From contig CALVFI010000010.1 in NCBI GenBank assembly GCA_944326815.1, positions 62,001 to 126,000 on the forward strand: a DNA stretch of 64,000 nt. Reading direction: 5' to 3'. Positions 54,678 through 62,642 of this stretch are shown here, piece by piece. The notes under the pieces were generated by a model that searched no databases, was not told where the DNA came from, and saw only the letters and a list, made by a program, of their open reading frames with translations. The position numbers were made by a program, and so were the translations under genes. Each line of letters begins with the position of its first letter. Position 1 is the first letter of the stretch. The stretch is from an uncultured Rikenellaceae bacterium (GTDB taxonomy: Bacteria > Bacteroidota > Bacteroidia > Bacteroidales > Rikenellaceae).

Positions 54678-55532
54678 TTATTCTGCAGCTTCTTCTTTTA
54701 CCTCTTGAGAGGGTGCGGCAGCAGCTTCAGCCGCTACAGGAGCTTCCGCTTCCTCTGCGACATTGGCTTTTACAGCCTTTTTAATCCGGGGCTTAGCCTC
54801 TTTTTCCTCTTTATCGCTTTCAGCAGCCTCTTTCTCTTTTTCGAGTTTACGCTCGGTAAGGCCTTCGGCAATAGCAGCCGTTACAGCATCGAGAACTACG
54901 GCTATCGACTTGGTAGCATCGTCATTTGCAGGGATTACGTAATCAATGTCGGTTGGATCACAACAAGTATCAACCATTGCAAAGACGGGGATATTCAGTC
55001 TCTTGGCCTCTTTCACGGCGTTGCTCTCCTTCTGTACGTCTACAACGAACAGAGCGGCCGGAAGACGAGTCAGATCGGCGATGGAGCCGAGGTTCTTCTC
55101 CAGTTTAGCACGCTGACGAGCGATCTGAAGTTTTTCTCTCTTCGAGAAATTGTCATAAGTACCGTCGTTGGTCATACGGTCGATGGTCGACATCTTCTTA
55201 ACGGCCTTACGAATCGTGGGGAAGTTCGTGAGCATACCGCCCGGCCAGCGTTCGGTCACGTACGGCATATTCACAGCTGCCACCTTTTCAGCGACAACCT
55301 CTTTGGCTTGTTTTTTCGTTGCGACGAAAAGCACGCGACGTCCGCTCTTAGCAATTTGCTTCAAGGCTGCGGCGGCCTCGTCGATTTTTATTACGGTTTT
55401 ATGGAGGTCGATGATATGAATCCCGTTCTTCTCCATAAAGATATACGGAGCCATTTTGGGATTCCATTTTCTTTTGAGGTGACCGAAGTGAACTCCGGCC
55501 TCTAACAATTGATTAAAATCAGTTCTTGGCAT
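54678..55532 (-). CDS. rpsB: 30S ribosomal protein S2 with long acidic C-terminal tail
   Basis: Ribosomal protein of the small subunit. The N terminus LLEAGVHFGHLKRKWNPKMAPYIF and the PTDIDYVIPANDDA loop are family hallmarks. The conserved body ends about residue 225. The last 60 residues are a charged Lys/Glu then Ala/Glu-rich tail (AAESDKEEKE..., AEEAEAPVAAEAAAA), likely disordered and found in variable form in many Bacteroidota S2 proteins. A 163-nt gap separates it from rpsI, unusually long inside this operon. Confidence 0.97.
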   Translation of the reverse strand: MPRTDFNQLLEAGVHFGHLKRKWNPKMAPYIFMEKNGIHIIDLHKTVIKIDEAAAALKQIAKSGRRVLFVATKKQAKEVVAEKVAAVNMPYVTERWPGGMLTNFPTIRKAVKKMSTIDRMTNDGTYDNFSKREKLQIARQRAKLEKNLGSIADLTRLPAALFVVDVQKESNAVKEAKRLNIPVFAMVDTCCDPTDIDYVIPANDDATKSIAVVLDAVTAAIAEGLTERKLEKEKEAAESDKEEKEAKPRIKKAVKANVAEEAEAPVAAEAAAAPSQEVKEEAAE

Positions 55533-55695
55533 TGCTAATTTTCTTAAAATTCTGTTTTTAATTCTCTTTACGCCAACCGAAAAGTAGTGTCCTGGACAAT
55601 CTCTCCGGTTTCCCGCGGATCGGCAACCTTCCAGTAATATCCGAAATCGAATAGTCTGAACGGTTTAAACCGTATCCGTGCTGCCTTCGGACGTA
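55533..55695 (-). promoter_or_regulatory. Candidate leader between rpsI and rpsB
   Basis: 163 nt of non-coding DNA inside a ribosomal operon. It contains a perfect 14-bp palindrome ACGGTTTAAACCGT (55660-55673) and GC-rich segments that could form further stems. A weak TACTTTTC box lies at 55586-55579. The structure may let S2 control its own translation, or hold an internal promoter. Neither is proven. Confidence 0.35.
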
Positions 55696-56088
55696 TTAAC
55701 GTTTGCTGAACTGGAAGCGCTTGCGTGCTCCGGGACGTCCGGGTTTCTTACGTTCAACCTCACGCGGATCGCGTGTCAAGAAGCCGTTTTTCTTGAGCGT
55801 CGGACGATACTCAGCGTCAATTGCGCAGAGTGCACGAGCGATGCCTAAACGAGCGGCTTCAGCCTGACCTTTGACTCCTCCCCCATCAAGATTGATGGTG
55901 ATATCGAAATTCTCCACTACGTTCAATACGCTCAGCGGCTGCTTAACAACGAACTGGAAAATTTCCAACGGGAAGTAAGTCTCCAAAGGTTTTTGGTTGA
56001 TCGTAATGTTCCCCTTTCCGGGTTTCACGTAAACGCGAGCTACAGCAGCTTTTCTGCGTCCTACGGTGTTTACAACTTCCATACTCAT
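55696..56088 (-). CDS. rpsI: 30S ribosomal protein S9
   Basis: Small-subunit protein whose basic C-terminal tail reaches the P-site tRNA. The body includes VNTVGRRKAAVARVYVKPGKG and GGGVKGQAEAARLGIARAL. The tail KKPGRPGARKRFQFSKR ends with the conserved Lys-Arg. Length 130. Its ATG shares one base with the rplM stop (TAATG), so the two are translationally coupled. Confidence 0.98.
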   Translation of the reverse strand: MSMEVVNTVGRRKAAVARVYVKPGKGNITINQKPLETYFPLEIFQFVVKQPLSVLNVVENFDITINLDGGGVKGQAEAARLGIARALCAIDAEYRPTLKKNGFLTRDPREVERKKPGRPGARKRFQFSKR

Positions 56089-56543
56089 TACTTAATCTCG
56101 TTTAATTTAATGGTTTTCGGGTTCTGCGCGGCGTGGGGATGCTCCGCACCTGCATACACCTTGAGGTTTTTGAGAAGAGCGGCGCCGAGTCTGTTCTTGG
56201 GCAACATACCCTTAACTGCTTTCTCGATAACGAATTCGGGTTTCCGTTTCAGATAGTCTGCCGGAGTGGCAAAACGCTGACCTCCAGGATAACCCGTGTG
56301 GCGAACGTAGACCTTATCGGTCATCTTCTTGCCAGTGAGTTTCACTTTCTCCGCATTGATAATGATCACATTATCTCCGCAGTCCGAATTGGGAGTGAAG
56401 CTCGGTTTGTTCTTACCGCGCAGGATTTTGGCCACCTGCGATGCAAGACGTCCCAGCACCTCGTCATTGGCATCAATGAGCACCCACTCCTTGTTGGCGT
56501 TGGCGGCATTGACCGAGGTGGTTTTGTAGCTTAATGAATCCAC
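56088..56543 (-). CDS. rplM: 50S ribosomal protein L13
   Basis: Large-subunit assembly protein, first gene of rplM-rpsI-rpsB-tsf. Key segments are WVLIDANDEVLGRLASQVAKILRGKNKPSFTP, NAEKVKLTGKKMTDKVYVRHTGYPGG and MLPKNRLG. Length 151. It has a consensus promoter and a short structured leader that may be autoregulatory. Confidence 0.98.
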   Translation of the reverse strand: MDSLSYKTTSVNAANANKEWVLIDANDEVLGRLASQVAKILRGKNKPSFTPNSDCGDNVIIINAEKVKLTGKKMTDKVYVRHTGYPGGQRFATPADYLKRKPEFVIEKAVKGMLPKNRLGAALLKNLKVYAGAEHPHAAQNPKTIKLNEIK

Positions 56544-56610
56544 AGTGTTTTACGTTTAAAATTAATACTTGTTTAATTTGTTGATCCAACGTCCGTATAT
56601 AACGGGCGTG
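56544..56610 (-). promoter_or_regulatory. rplM 5' leader with a hairpin
   Basis: The first transcribed bases form CGCCCGT-TATAT-ACGGACG (minus strand 56610-56592), a 7-bp stem with one mismatch, followed by an A/U-rich stretch up to the ATG. Ribosomal leader motifs for L13 operons have been proposed in Bacteroidia. I cannot test whether this fits that model. Confidence 0.35.
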
Positions 56611-56641
56611 CAAAGATAGCGATTTATTTTCAAAACACAAC
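56611..56641 (-). promoter_or_regulatory. Promoter of the rplM operon
   Basis: Minus strand GTTG (56641-56638), 19 nt, TATCTTTG (56618-56611), near-complete consensus. Confidence 0.7.
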
Positions 56642-56721
56642 GTATTGCACATAAATATCCCTCTTAATTCAATGGAATATCTCTTCATCCACGATTTTTT
56701 TCTCTTCTGATTCCAAAAATG

Positions 56722-56729
56722 TATCTTTG
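56722..56729 (+). promoter_or_regulatory. -7 box of the MATE gene
   Basis: TATCTTTG, full match, 18 nt before the chosen ATG at 56748. It also contains the TTG that would be an upstream start codon, which argues against that start. Upstream is a T-rich -33 region. Confidence 0.55.
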
Positions 56730-56747
56730 TGCGGTAAAAAAACGGGC

Positions 56748-58043
56748 ATGAACAGACGGATATTGCACTTGGCCATCCCTAACATCATCTCCAACCTGAC
56801 CATTCCACTGTTGGGGATGACGGACATCGCCGTAGCCGGGCATATCGGTGTCGATGCCGCAATCGGAGCCATTGCCGTCGGAGTTGCCATTTTCGGCTTT
56901 ATCTACTGGAATTGCACCTTTATCCGCATGGGCGCCAGCGGCATGACAGCCCAGGCTCTCGGTCGACGCGACCTGCACGAATGTGCCAACATATTGATTC
57001 GTGCGATGCTCGTAGCTCTTTCCATTGCCGTTCTACTTCTGATTTTTCAGGTGTATGTCGGGCGTTTTTCCTTTTCTTTGATGAACGGCAGCAAGGAGGT
57101 TATGGCCCTGGCAACCCAATACTTTTTCATCCGTATCTGGGCGGCTCCGGCCACCATTTCGCTCTATGCCATTCATGGATGGTTCATCGGCATGCAGAAT
57201 TCGAAGACTCCGATGACCGTATCTATCCTGATGAACATCATCAATGTCGCCCTGTGTCTTTGGTTCGTATTCGGCACAGGCATGGGAATAAAGGGAATCG
57301 CACTGGCCATTGTCATCACCCAATATGCCGGAGTCGTCATGTCCTGGTTATTTTGGTATAAATACTACCGTCGTATTCTGCATTATATTGATTGGAAGGA
57401 GAGCGTCCGTTTGAAACCGATGCTCCGTTTTTTCAATGTCAACAAGGACATTTTCCTACGAACGGCCTGCAATGTGGCGGTATACACCTTTTTCACCGCT
57501 GCTTCATCCGGATATGGGGATGTCCTGCTGGCCACGAATGCCATTTTAATCCAACTGTTCACCTTTTTTTCCTATATGTCCGATGGCTTTGCCTATGCGG
57601 CAGAGGCGCTCACCGGACGATTTATCGGAGCCGGCAACTTCAAGGCATTACGGCACTGCATTCGCAATATGTTCTGGTGGAGTTTCGGAATCGCATTAGG
57701 GTGTATTTTGGGCTACGGCATATTCTGGCGCGACATTCTGTCCTTGTTTACCGGTTCAGCGGAAATCATCGCCACGGCAGGCGATTACATCGAATGGATT
57801 ATGGTCGTACCGTTGATCGGATTCGCGCCTTTTTTGATGGATGGCATTCTGATTGGAGCCACACGCACCCGAGTCCTGCGGGATTCGATGTTCCTCTCGA
57901 CGATCATCTTTTTCGGGTTGTACTATTCGCTCATCAGCCATCTGGGCAACAATGCACTCTGGCTCTCTTTCATCGTCTTTCTCATCAGTCGGGGCACCTT
58001 CCAACTCATCATGACCGATAGGTTGAAAGGGCTGATTCGCTGA
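56748..58043 (+). CDS. MATE-family multidrug/Na+ antiporter (DinF-like)
   Basis: Inner-membrane exporter that uses a sodium or proton gradient. About twelve hydrophobic segments are arranged in two six-helix halves. The first half begins RRILHLAIPNIISNLTIPLLGMTDIAVAGHIG, where the conserved Pro and Asp of the DinF branch are seen. FIRMGASGMTAQALGRRD and GDVLLATNAILIQLFTFFSYMSDGFAYAAEALTGRFIGAG are other family signatures. The start is ATG at 56748, giving 431 residues. The substrate is not predictable. Since the cell has a sodium-pumping NQR, sodium coupling is plausible. It ends 4 nt from the convergent era gene with no terminator between. Confidence 0.93.
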   Translation: MNRRILHLAIPNIISNLTIPLLGMTDIAVAGHIGVDAAIGAIAVGVAIFGFIYWNCTFIRMGASGMTAQALGRRDLHECANILIRAMLVALSIAVLLLIFQVYVGRFSFSLMNGSKEVMALATQYFFIRIWAAPATISLYAIHGWFIGMQNSKTPMTVSILMNIINVALCLWFVFGTGMGIKGIALAIVITQYAGVVMSWLFWYKYYRRILHYIDWKESVRLKPMLRFFNVNKDIFLRTACNVAVYTFFTAASSGYGDVLLATNAILIQLFTFFSYMSDGFAYAAEALTGRFIGAGNFKALRHCIRNMFWWSFGIALGCILGYGIFWRDILSLFTGSAEIIATAGDYIEWIMVVPLIGFAPFLMDGILIGATRTRVLRDSMFLSTIIFFGLYYSLISHLGNNALWLSFIVFLISRGTFQLIMTDRLKGLIR

Positions 58044-58047
58044 ACCG

Positions 58048-58929
58048 CTACTGCTCGTATCCGAAACGTTTGAGCTGTCGTTCGTCGTCCCGCCAATTGT
58101 CGTTCACCTTCACAAACAGTTGCAGAAAGACCTTCTTGCCGAGGAATTTCTCCAGCTCAAGCCGGGCTGCCGTACCCACTTTTTTCAGCATCTCGCCTTT
58201 GTGGCCGATCAGGATGCCCTTCTGCGAATTACGTGCTACGAAAATCGTGGCTGAGATACGGTCGATCGTCGGCTCCTCCTTATAGGTTTCGATCGCTATC
58301 TCCACGCTATACGGAATCTCCTTGTCATAAAAACGGAGTATCTGCTCGCGAATGATCTCCGAGGCAAAAAAACGGAGCGACCGATCTGTCAGCGTATCTT
58401 TAGGATAGAAAGGCTCACCCTCCGGCAGATATTGGAGAATCCGGTCGAACAGCCCTCCGACATTGAAATTATTGAGTGCAGAAACAGGTACGACATCCGC
58501 CTCGGGCAAAAGTCTGTTCCATTTGGCGACCAAGGCTTCGAGGGTCTCCGGCGTCGTAAGGTCGATCTTATTGATCACCACAATCGTCCGGATTCCACTA
58601 ACCGCAATTTTATGCAAAATCTCTTGCGAGGCAGCATCACCCTGTTCGACGGTATCCGTCACATAGAGAATAATATCGGCATCCGTAAGGGCTCCGGTCA
58701 CGAATTTCATCATCGACTGCTGCAACTTGTAATTGGGTTTCAGAATCCCAGGCGTATCGGAATAGACAATCTGAAAATCTTCACCATTCACAATTCCCAG
58801 GATGCGATGACGCGTAGTCTGTGCCTTGGAGGTGATAATGGAGAGACGTTCCCCCACCAGTGCGTTCATCAGGGTCGATTTTCCCACATTGGGATTACCG
58901 ATAATATTTACGAAACCCGACTTATGCAT
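58048..58929 (-). CDS. era: GTPase Era
   Basis: Binds the 3' end of 16S rRNA and aids 30S maturation. The N-terminal GTPase domain has G1 GNPNVGKST (11-19), effector region TTRHRILGIV, G3 DTPG and G4 NKID. The C-terminal KH domain has ILIGHKGEMLKKVGTAARLELEKFLGKKVFLQLFVKV. Length 293 is normal. A full TATATTTG box (58968-58961) lies about 32 nt upstream of the ATG. Confidence 0.97.
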   Translation of the reverse strand: MHKSGFVNIIGNPNVGKSTLMNALVGERLSIITSKAQTTRHRILGIVNGEDFQIVYSDTPGILKPNYKLQQSMMKFVTGALTDADIILYVTDTVEQGDAASQEILHKIAVSGIRTIVVINKIDLTTPETLEALVAKWNRLLPEADVVPVSALNNFNVGGLFDRILQYLPEGEPFYPKDTLTDRSLRFFASEIIREQILRFYDKEIPYSVEIAIETYKEEPTIDRISATIFVARNSQKGILIGHKGEMLKKVGTAARLELEKFLGKKVFLQLFVKVNDNWRDDERQLKRFGYEQ

Positions 58930-58960
58930 AATTCAATCAATTTTAATGAAATTCGTGCGG

Positions 58961-58968
58961 CAAATATA
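58961..58968 (-). promoter_or_regulatory. -7 box of era
   Basis: Minus-strand TATATTTG, full match. A -33 element at the usual spacing is not evident. Confidence 0.5.
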
Positions 58969-59017
58969 GTGATTCTTAAGCAATCTTCCGTTCAAGACAA
59001 AATCTGTACCGTCCGGA

Positions 59018-59890
59018 TCAAAGGGTGAAAGCAGCGTCAATCCGGCTCTCTGCTTGTTCTTCGATATCGTCGGGCAAACGGCAGAAGAAATCTTGACCGG
59101 AGATCTCCTCCAATTCATCTACGGTCAAAGCATAATCAGACAGCTCGCCTGTTATCGTATCGGCATTGGGCAACAGAAAGGCCATTGAGACATAGTTGCC
59201 CCGATATCGAGTCAGCACTGCTTTGTAAAAACGCGAAGGCACACCCACACTCCCTTTCAGACGAGGGGAATCGGACTGCAACAGGCTGCCCGTTACGACA
59301 TACAACGTGTCGTAACATTCCGCCCATCGGCGTACCTGCTCTTCCAGCCGTTTCCACATGCCCCGATTCAACGCAGGAGTTTGAGGCGATATATTGGAGA
59401 GATAGAACGTAGCACGATTTTCAGTAGCCGTAGCACGACGGTCTGCCGACGGAAGCAAATGTCCCCGATCATATCCGCTATGCGTATAGTCCGAAGTTAC
59501 GGCCGTACTCCATCTGCGTTCGACCACCTGCGGATCGGGCCGGAAACGATTCTGCCGCTCCACCCCATTCGTCCGCACATCGACATCCGTCAGTACATAG
59601 GCAACCCAGATCGCCTGTCGGCAAGAGGTGTCGTAAAGCAACGTATAACGTCCCTCGCTATTCCGGATAATAAAAGTGGTATCGGAAATGGCCGGGAGTT
59701 CCAATCCTTCCGACACATAGCGCGTAGCACCTGCATAAGGACGAGTACCTCTTTCATCCTGCAGAACCGGTCTCGGGCCCATTCCCATCTGCCGGGACAT
59801 GAGAAATAATCCCACTACCAACAGCAGTAATAGGAACGTTATTTGCAACGCTGTTTTCCGAGCGACCCGATTTCGTTTCTTTTTCGCCAT
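59018..59890 (-). CDS. Membrane-anchored or secreted DNA/RNA non-specific endonuclease
   Basis: NUC1-type (beta-beta-alpha metal) nuclease that cleaves DNA and RNA without sequence preference. A basic N terminus (KKKRNRVARK) and one hydrophobic segment (13-31) form an uncleaved anchor or signal peptide, so the enzyme acts outside the cytoplasm. The catalytic motif GYDRGHLLPSADRR has H144. The metal Asn lies in NISPQTPALNRGMWKRLE (about N175). Length from the ATG at 59890 is 290. The open frame continues upstream to 60052, but that part runs into obgE and has no family similarity. It is the only exported enzyme beside the DUF5689/TonB genes, separated from them by obgE. Confidence 0.9.
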   Translation of the reverse strand: MAKKKRNRVARKTALQITFLLLLLVVGLFLMSRQMGMGPRPVLQDERGTRPYAGATRYVSEGLELPAISDTTFIIRNSEGRYTLLYDTSCRQAIWVAYVLTDVDVRTNGVERQNRFRPDPQVVERRWSTAVTSDYTHSGYDRGHLLPSADRRATATENRATFYLSNISPQTPALNRGMWKRLEEQVRRWAECYDTLYVVTGSLLQSDSPRLKGSVGVPSRFYKAVLTRYRGNYVSMAFLLPNADTITGELSDYALTVDELEEISGQDFFCRLPDDIEEQAESRIDAAFTL

Positions 59891-59904
59891 AGAGAAGAGT
59901 ATGA

Positions 59905-59934
59905 TTGACAAAAGTAAGAAAATTATTACCTTTG
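59905..59934. promoter_or_regulatory. Back-to-back promoters of the nuclease gene and obgE
   Basis: For obgE (plus): TTG (59905-59907), 19 nt, TACCTTTG (59927-59934). For the nuclease (minus): TACTTTTG (59916-59909), -33 not clear. The two sets of elements are interleaved in 30 bp, so polymerase binding at one should hinder the other. Confidence 0.6.
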
Positions 59935-59979
59935 TGCACCCAACAGAGGGTTGAATTATTAATCGAATGCATTGACAGT

Positions 59980-60987
59980 ATGGCTGCATCCAATTTCGTG
60001 GATTACGTAAAGATATTTTGTCGTTCCGGCAAGGGAGGAAACGGCTCGGCACATTTCCGCCGGGAGAAGTTCGTGGCTTTCGGAGGCCCCGACGGAGGTG
60101 ATGGCGGCAAAGGCGGCAGCATCATTCTGAAGGGCAACAGCCAGTACTGGACATTGATTCACCTGAAATATCAGCGTCATATCTTTGCCGAGGATGGGCA
60201 GGCCGGGTCCGGTGCGCGATCGAGCGGGAAAGATGGCGAGAGTGTCTATATTCAGGTGCCGCTGGGAACCGTAGCAAAAGATGCAGAGACCGGTGAAGTA
60301 GTCGGCGAGGTTACCGAAGAGGGGCAGGAACTCGTCCTGCTCAAGGGAGGCCGCGGAGGACTGGGCAACTGGCACTTCAAATCCCCGACCAATCAGGCTC
60401 CGCGATATGCACAACCGGGTGGAGAGGCGCTGGAGGGGGCTTTCATCCTTGAATTGAAAGTATTGGCCGACGTGGGACTTGTAGGATTTCCGAATGCAGG
60501 AAAATCGACGCTGCTTTCGGTCGTGTCGGCCGCCAAGCCCAAAATCGCCAACTATGCATTCACCACCTTGGAGCCCAATCTGGGCATCGTGGCATACCGC
60601 AGTTTCAAGTCCTTCGTCATGGCAGACATCCCGGGCATCATTGAAGGGGCACATGAAGGGAAAGGACTCGGAACGCGTTTTTTACGGCATATCGAGCGCA
60701 ATTCGATTCTACTGTTCATGATTCCGGCCGACTCGGCAGACATCCGCAAAGAATACGGCATTTTGTTGAACGAACTCACACAATACAATCCCGAGTTGCT
60801 CGACAAAGAGCGTCTGCTGGCCGTCACCAAATGCGATATGGTTGATAAAGAGACCATTGATTTGCTCAAACAGGAGCTACCGGAAAATATCCGGACCATA
60901 TTTATCTCTTCGGTGAGCGGCTATCACATCCCGGAACTCAAGGACCTGCTGTGGGAGACTTTACAAAAAGAGAACTCACGGCACTGA
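59980..60987 (+). CDS. obgE: GTPase ObgE/CgtA
   Basis: Essential ribosome-associated GTPase in 50S assembly and the stringent response. The N-terminal Obg fold is glycine-rich ([34 protein letters not shown]). The G domain has G1 [10 protein letters not shown]3 DIPG and G4 TKCD. Length from the ATG at 59980 is 335. The frame reaches a TTG at 59905, but that overlaps the promoter, so it is rejected. The 3' end overlaps the convergent DUF5689 gene by 12 bp. No C-terminal extension is present. Confidence 0.97.
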   Translation: MAASNFVDYVKIFCRSGKGGNGSAHFRREKFVAFGGPDGGDGGKGGSIILKGNSQYWTLIHLKYQRHIFAEDGQAGSGARSSGKDGESVYIQVPLGTVAKDAETGEVVGEVTEEGQELVLLKGGRGGLGNWHFKSPTNQAPRYAQPGGEALEGAFILELKVLADVGLVGFPNAGKSTLLSVVSAAKPKIANYAFTTLEPNLGIVAYRSFKSFVMADIPGIIEGAHEGKGLGTRFLRHIERNSILLFMIPADSADIRKEYGILLNELTQYNPELLDKERLLAVTKCDMVDKETIDLLKQELPENIRTIFISSVSGYHIPELKDLLWETLQKENSRH

Positions 60988-61830
60988 GTCGGCTTTTTGC
61001 CTCAATCTCACGTTTTTTTCATTTTCGTTCACAGGGAACCGCGGTTTTCCGTAATTCTGATCCATAAACACATTGCGAGAATCGGAAACCACCAACTGAT
61101 ACTCCCCATTGAAGTACGTCAAGATTCCTTCGATGTATCCGCTGAATGCAGGCAATAATTCATCGGCAAAATCGGCCTCTCCGTTCGTGCGGACAATCAA
61201 GGTATTCCTATTCCGATCTATGAGATGACGATTCGTACTGGCCCCTTCGTCGCACCATGCCAATCCCACCTCCTCATCGACAAATTGCACATCGTCGAAC
61301 GAAACCAGACACCCCAACAAAAGAGCCGAGAGCCCATCCAGCGTCAACGGCGTAGGAATCACTTCATGCTCCGTGGAGGGCAGAACAGCAATCACCGACG
61401 CTATGAGTTCATTAGGAATATTCCGAACACGACGCGAACCATCCGTAGGTGCAAGTCCCAGTTCAATCATACCGGCATAGCTGCCTACAGTCAAAGAATT
61501 GCAACTGACCTTCACCACACTCCCAACACTAAAACGGGCGAACAGCCGGTCATCATCCAACCGGATACCAATACCTCCCGTAGAGTCCTCCACATAAAGC
61601 ATCTTGTAAATATTCCCTTCACGGTCACTACTGACCACCGTACCTTCGATCCAACAATTCTCCTCCACCGTAATCGGAATATCCCGGTACAAAGATTTCA
61701 AATAAGCAATACTCACGCTGTTATATGACGCAGGTGTGGTATCAGACTTTTCCAACTCCGGTGTCGTAGAACAAGAAAGGCACAAAGCTACGAAACCTAC
61801 CATCCATATACGACCATCAACGAATAACAT
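60976..61830 (-). CDS. DUF5689 lipoprotein with OB-fold-like domain (first copy)
   Basis: Predicted lipoprotein with a lipobox Cys at residue 20 (FVALCLSCS). The mature part shows [31 protein letters not shown], followed by [25 protein letters not shown]. This is the strand pattern of an OB fold, as in the DUF5689/YhcR-type families. The C-terminal part has a second beta-rich stretch ending in [13 protein letters not shown]. Function is not established. It overlaps the second copy's stop and lies behind it on the same transcript; the start may instead be the Met at 61803. The gene's tail overlaps obgE by 12 bp. Confidence 0.82.
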   Translation of the reverse strand: MLFVDGRIWMVGFVALCLSCSTTPELEKSDTTPASYNSVSIAYLKSLYRDIPITVEENCWIEGTVVSSDREGNIYKMLYVEDSTGGIGIRLDDDRLFARFSVGSVVKVSCNSLTVGSYAGMIELGLAPTDGSRRVRNIPNELIASVIAVLPSTEHEVIPTPLTLDGLSALLLGCLVSFDDVQFVDEEVGLAWCDEGASTNRHLIDRNRNTLIVRTNGEADFADELLPAFSGYIEGILTYFNGEYQLVVSDSRNVFMDQNYGKPRFPVNENEKNVRLRQKADSVP

Positions 61831-62638
61831 CTCGAATATCCCTCATCTTAATCATATACATCTCCCTCCCCGTATCCGTCCGGCCATACGAAAGGATTCC
61901 CGTAATGGAAACCTCTTCGCGAGGCACAGTCTCCCCGGCAAAATCTGCATAACCGCTGGTCACCACAGCGAACGAAGTCCCGCTTCTATCGATAAAGATC
62001 CGGTAAGCGGTCTGCGGTTTATTATTCCAACCCGATTCAATGCCCCAAGTCACGCTCGTATCGGCAGCCAAACGTACGGAAGTAATACGGACCAGACAGC
62101 CGCACATCGTTTCAGAAAAGTTCCCGACATGCTCAAACACGATAGGTTCCACAACACAACTACTCGTCCCAGGGACCACATACTGGTCCATCACCGCCCG
62201 ATAACCAAAGTACCCCGGAAGTGTACTGCCCGACTCGGCCGGTTCCAGACCAAGTTGCAATATGCCGTTGTAATCACTGAGTGTCAATCCTTCGGCCCGA
62301 ACAGCTACATAGCGCCCCTCCGGGAAGAGATGATACAAACTGTACAACCCAATTCGAAGTTCGACCGCTCCATGCGTCGGCTCGGAGACATCATCCACAT
62401 CCTGAATGATGATAGTACGATAAAAATTATCCGAACGATCATTGGCCGTCACATAACCACCGATAACAAGTGGCGCATTTATCGTCACAGGTTCGCCTTT
62501 ATAGTGCGCCCGAAGTTCTTTCAATTCTATATTCATCGGCAGATCATCCCGTGCCGGAGCAGAAAGTTCGCCAAATTCATTGTATCCGCACCCTGTAAAG
62601 ACACAAAGCAAAATTAGCAACAACAGATTCCTAAACAT
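61817..62638 (-). CDS. DUF5689 lipoprotein with OB-fold-like domain (second copy)
   Basis: Paralogue of the previous protein, with a shorter signal and lipobox Cys at residue 17 (LCVFTGCGYN). The OB-fold-like part is IGGYVTANDRSDNFYRTIIIQD...AVELRIGLYSLYHLFPEGRYVAVRAEGLTLSDYNGILQLGL. The C-terminal stretch includes TSGYADFAGETVPREEVSITGILSYG. The start is the ATG at 62638: the open frame reaches 62773, but that part overlaps the TonB receptor gene. It sits 4 nt after the receptor stop, so the genes are co-transcribed. Both copies probably face the periplasm or surface next to the receptor. Confidence 0.83.
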   Translation of the reverse strand: MFRNLLLLILLCVFTGCGYNEFGELSAPARDDLPMNIELKELRAHYKGEPVTINAPLVIGGYVTANDRSDNFYRTIIIQDVDDVSEPTHGAVELRIGLYSLYHLFPEGRYVAVRAEGLTLSDYNGILQLGLEPAESGSTLPGYFGYRAVMDQYVVPGTSSCVVEPIVFEHVGNFSETMCGCLVRITSVRLAADTSVTWGIESGWNNKPQTAYRIFIDRSGTSFAVVTSGYADFAGETVPREEVSITGILSYGRTDTGREMYMIKMRDIRDVIR

Positions 62639-62642
62639 GACT

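Noticed and set aside
59891..60052. N-terminal extension on the nuclease
   Set aside because: It runs antisense into obgE and past the nuclease's own promoter; the membrane anchor follows directly after the ATG at 59890.
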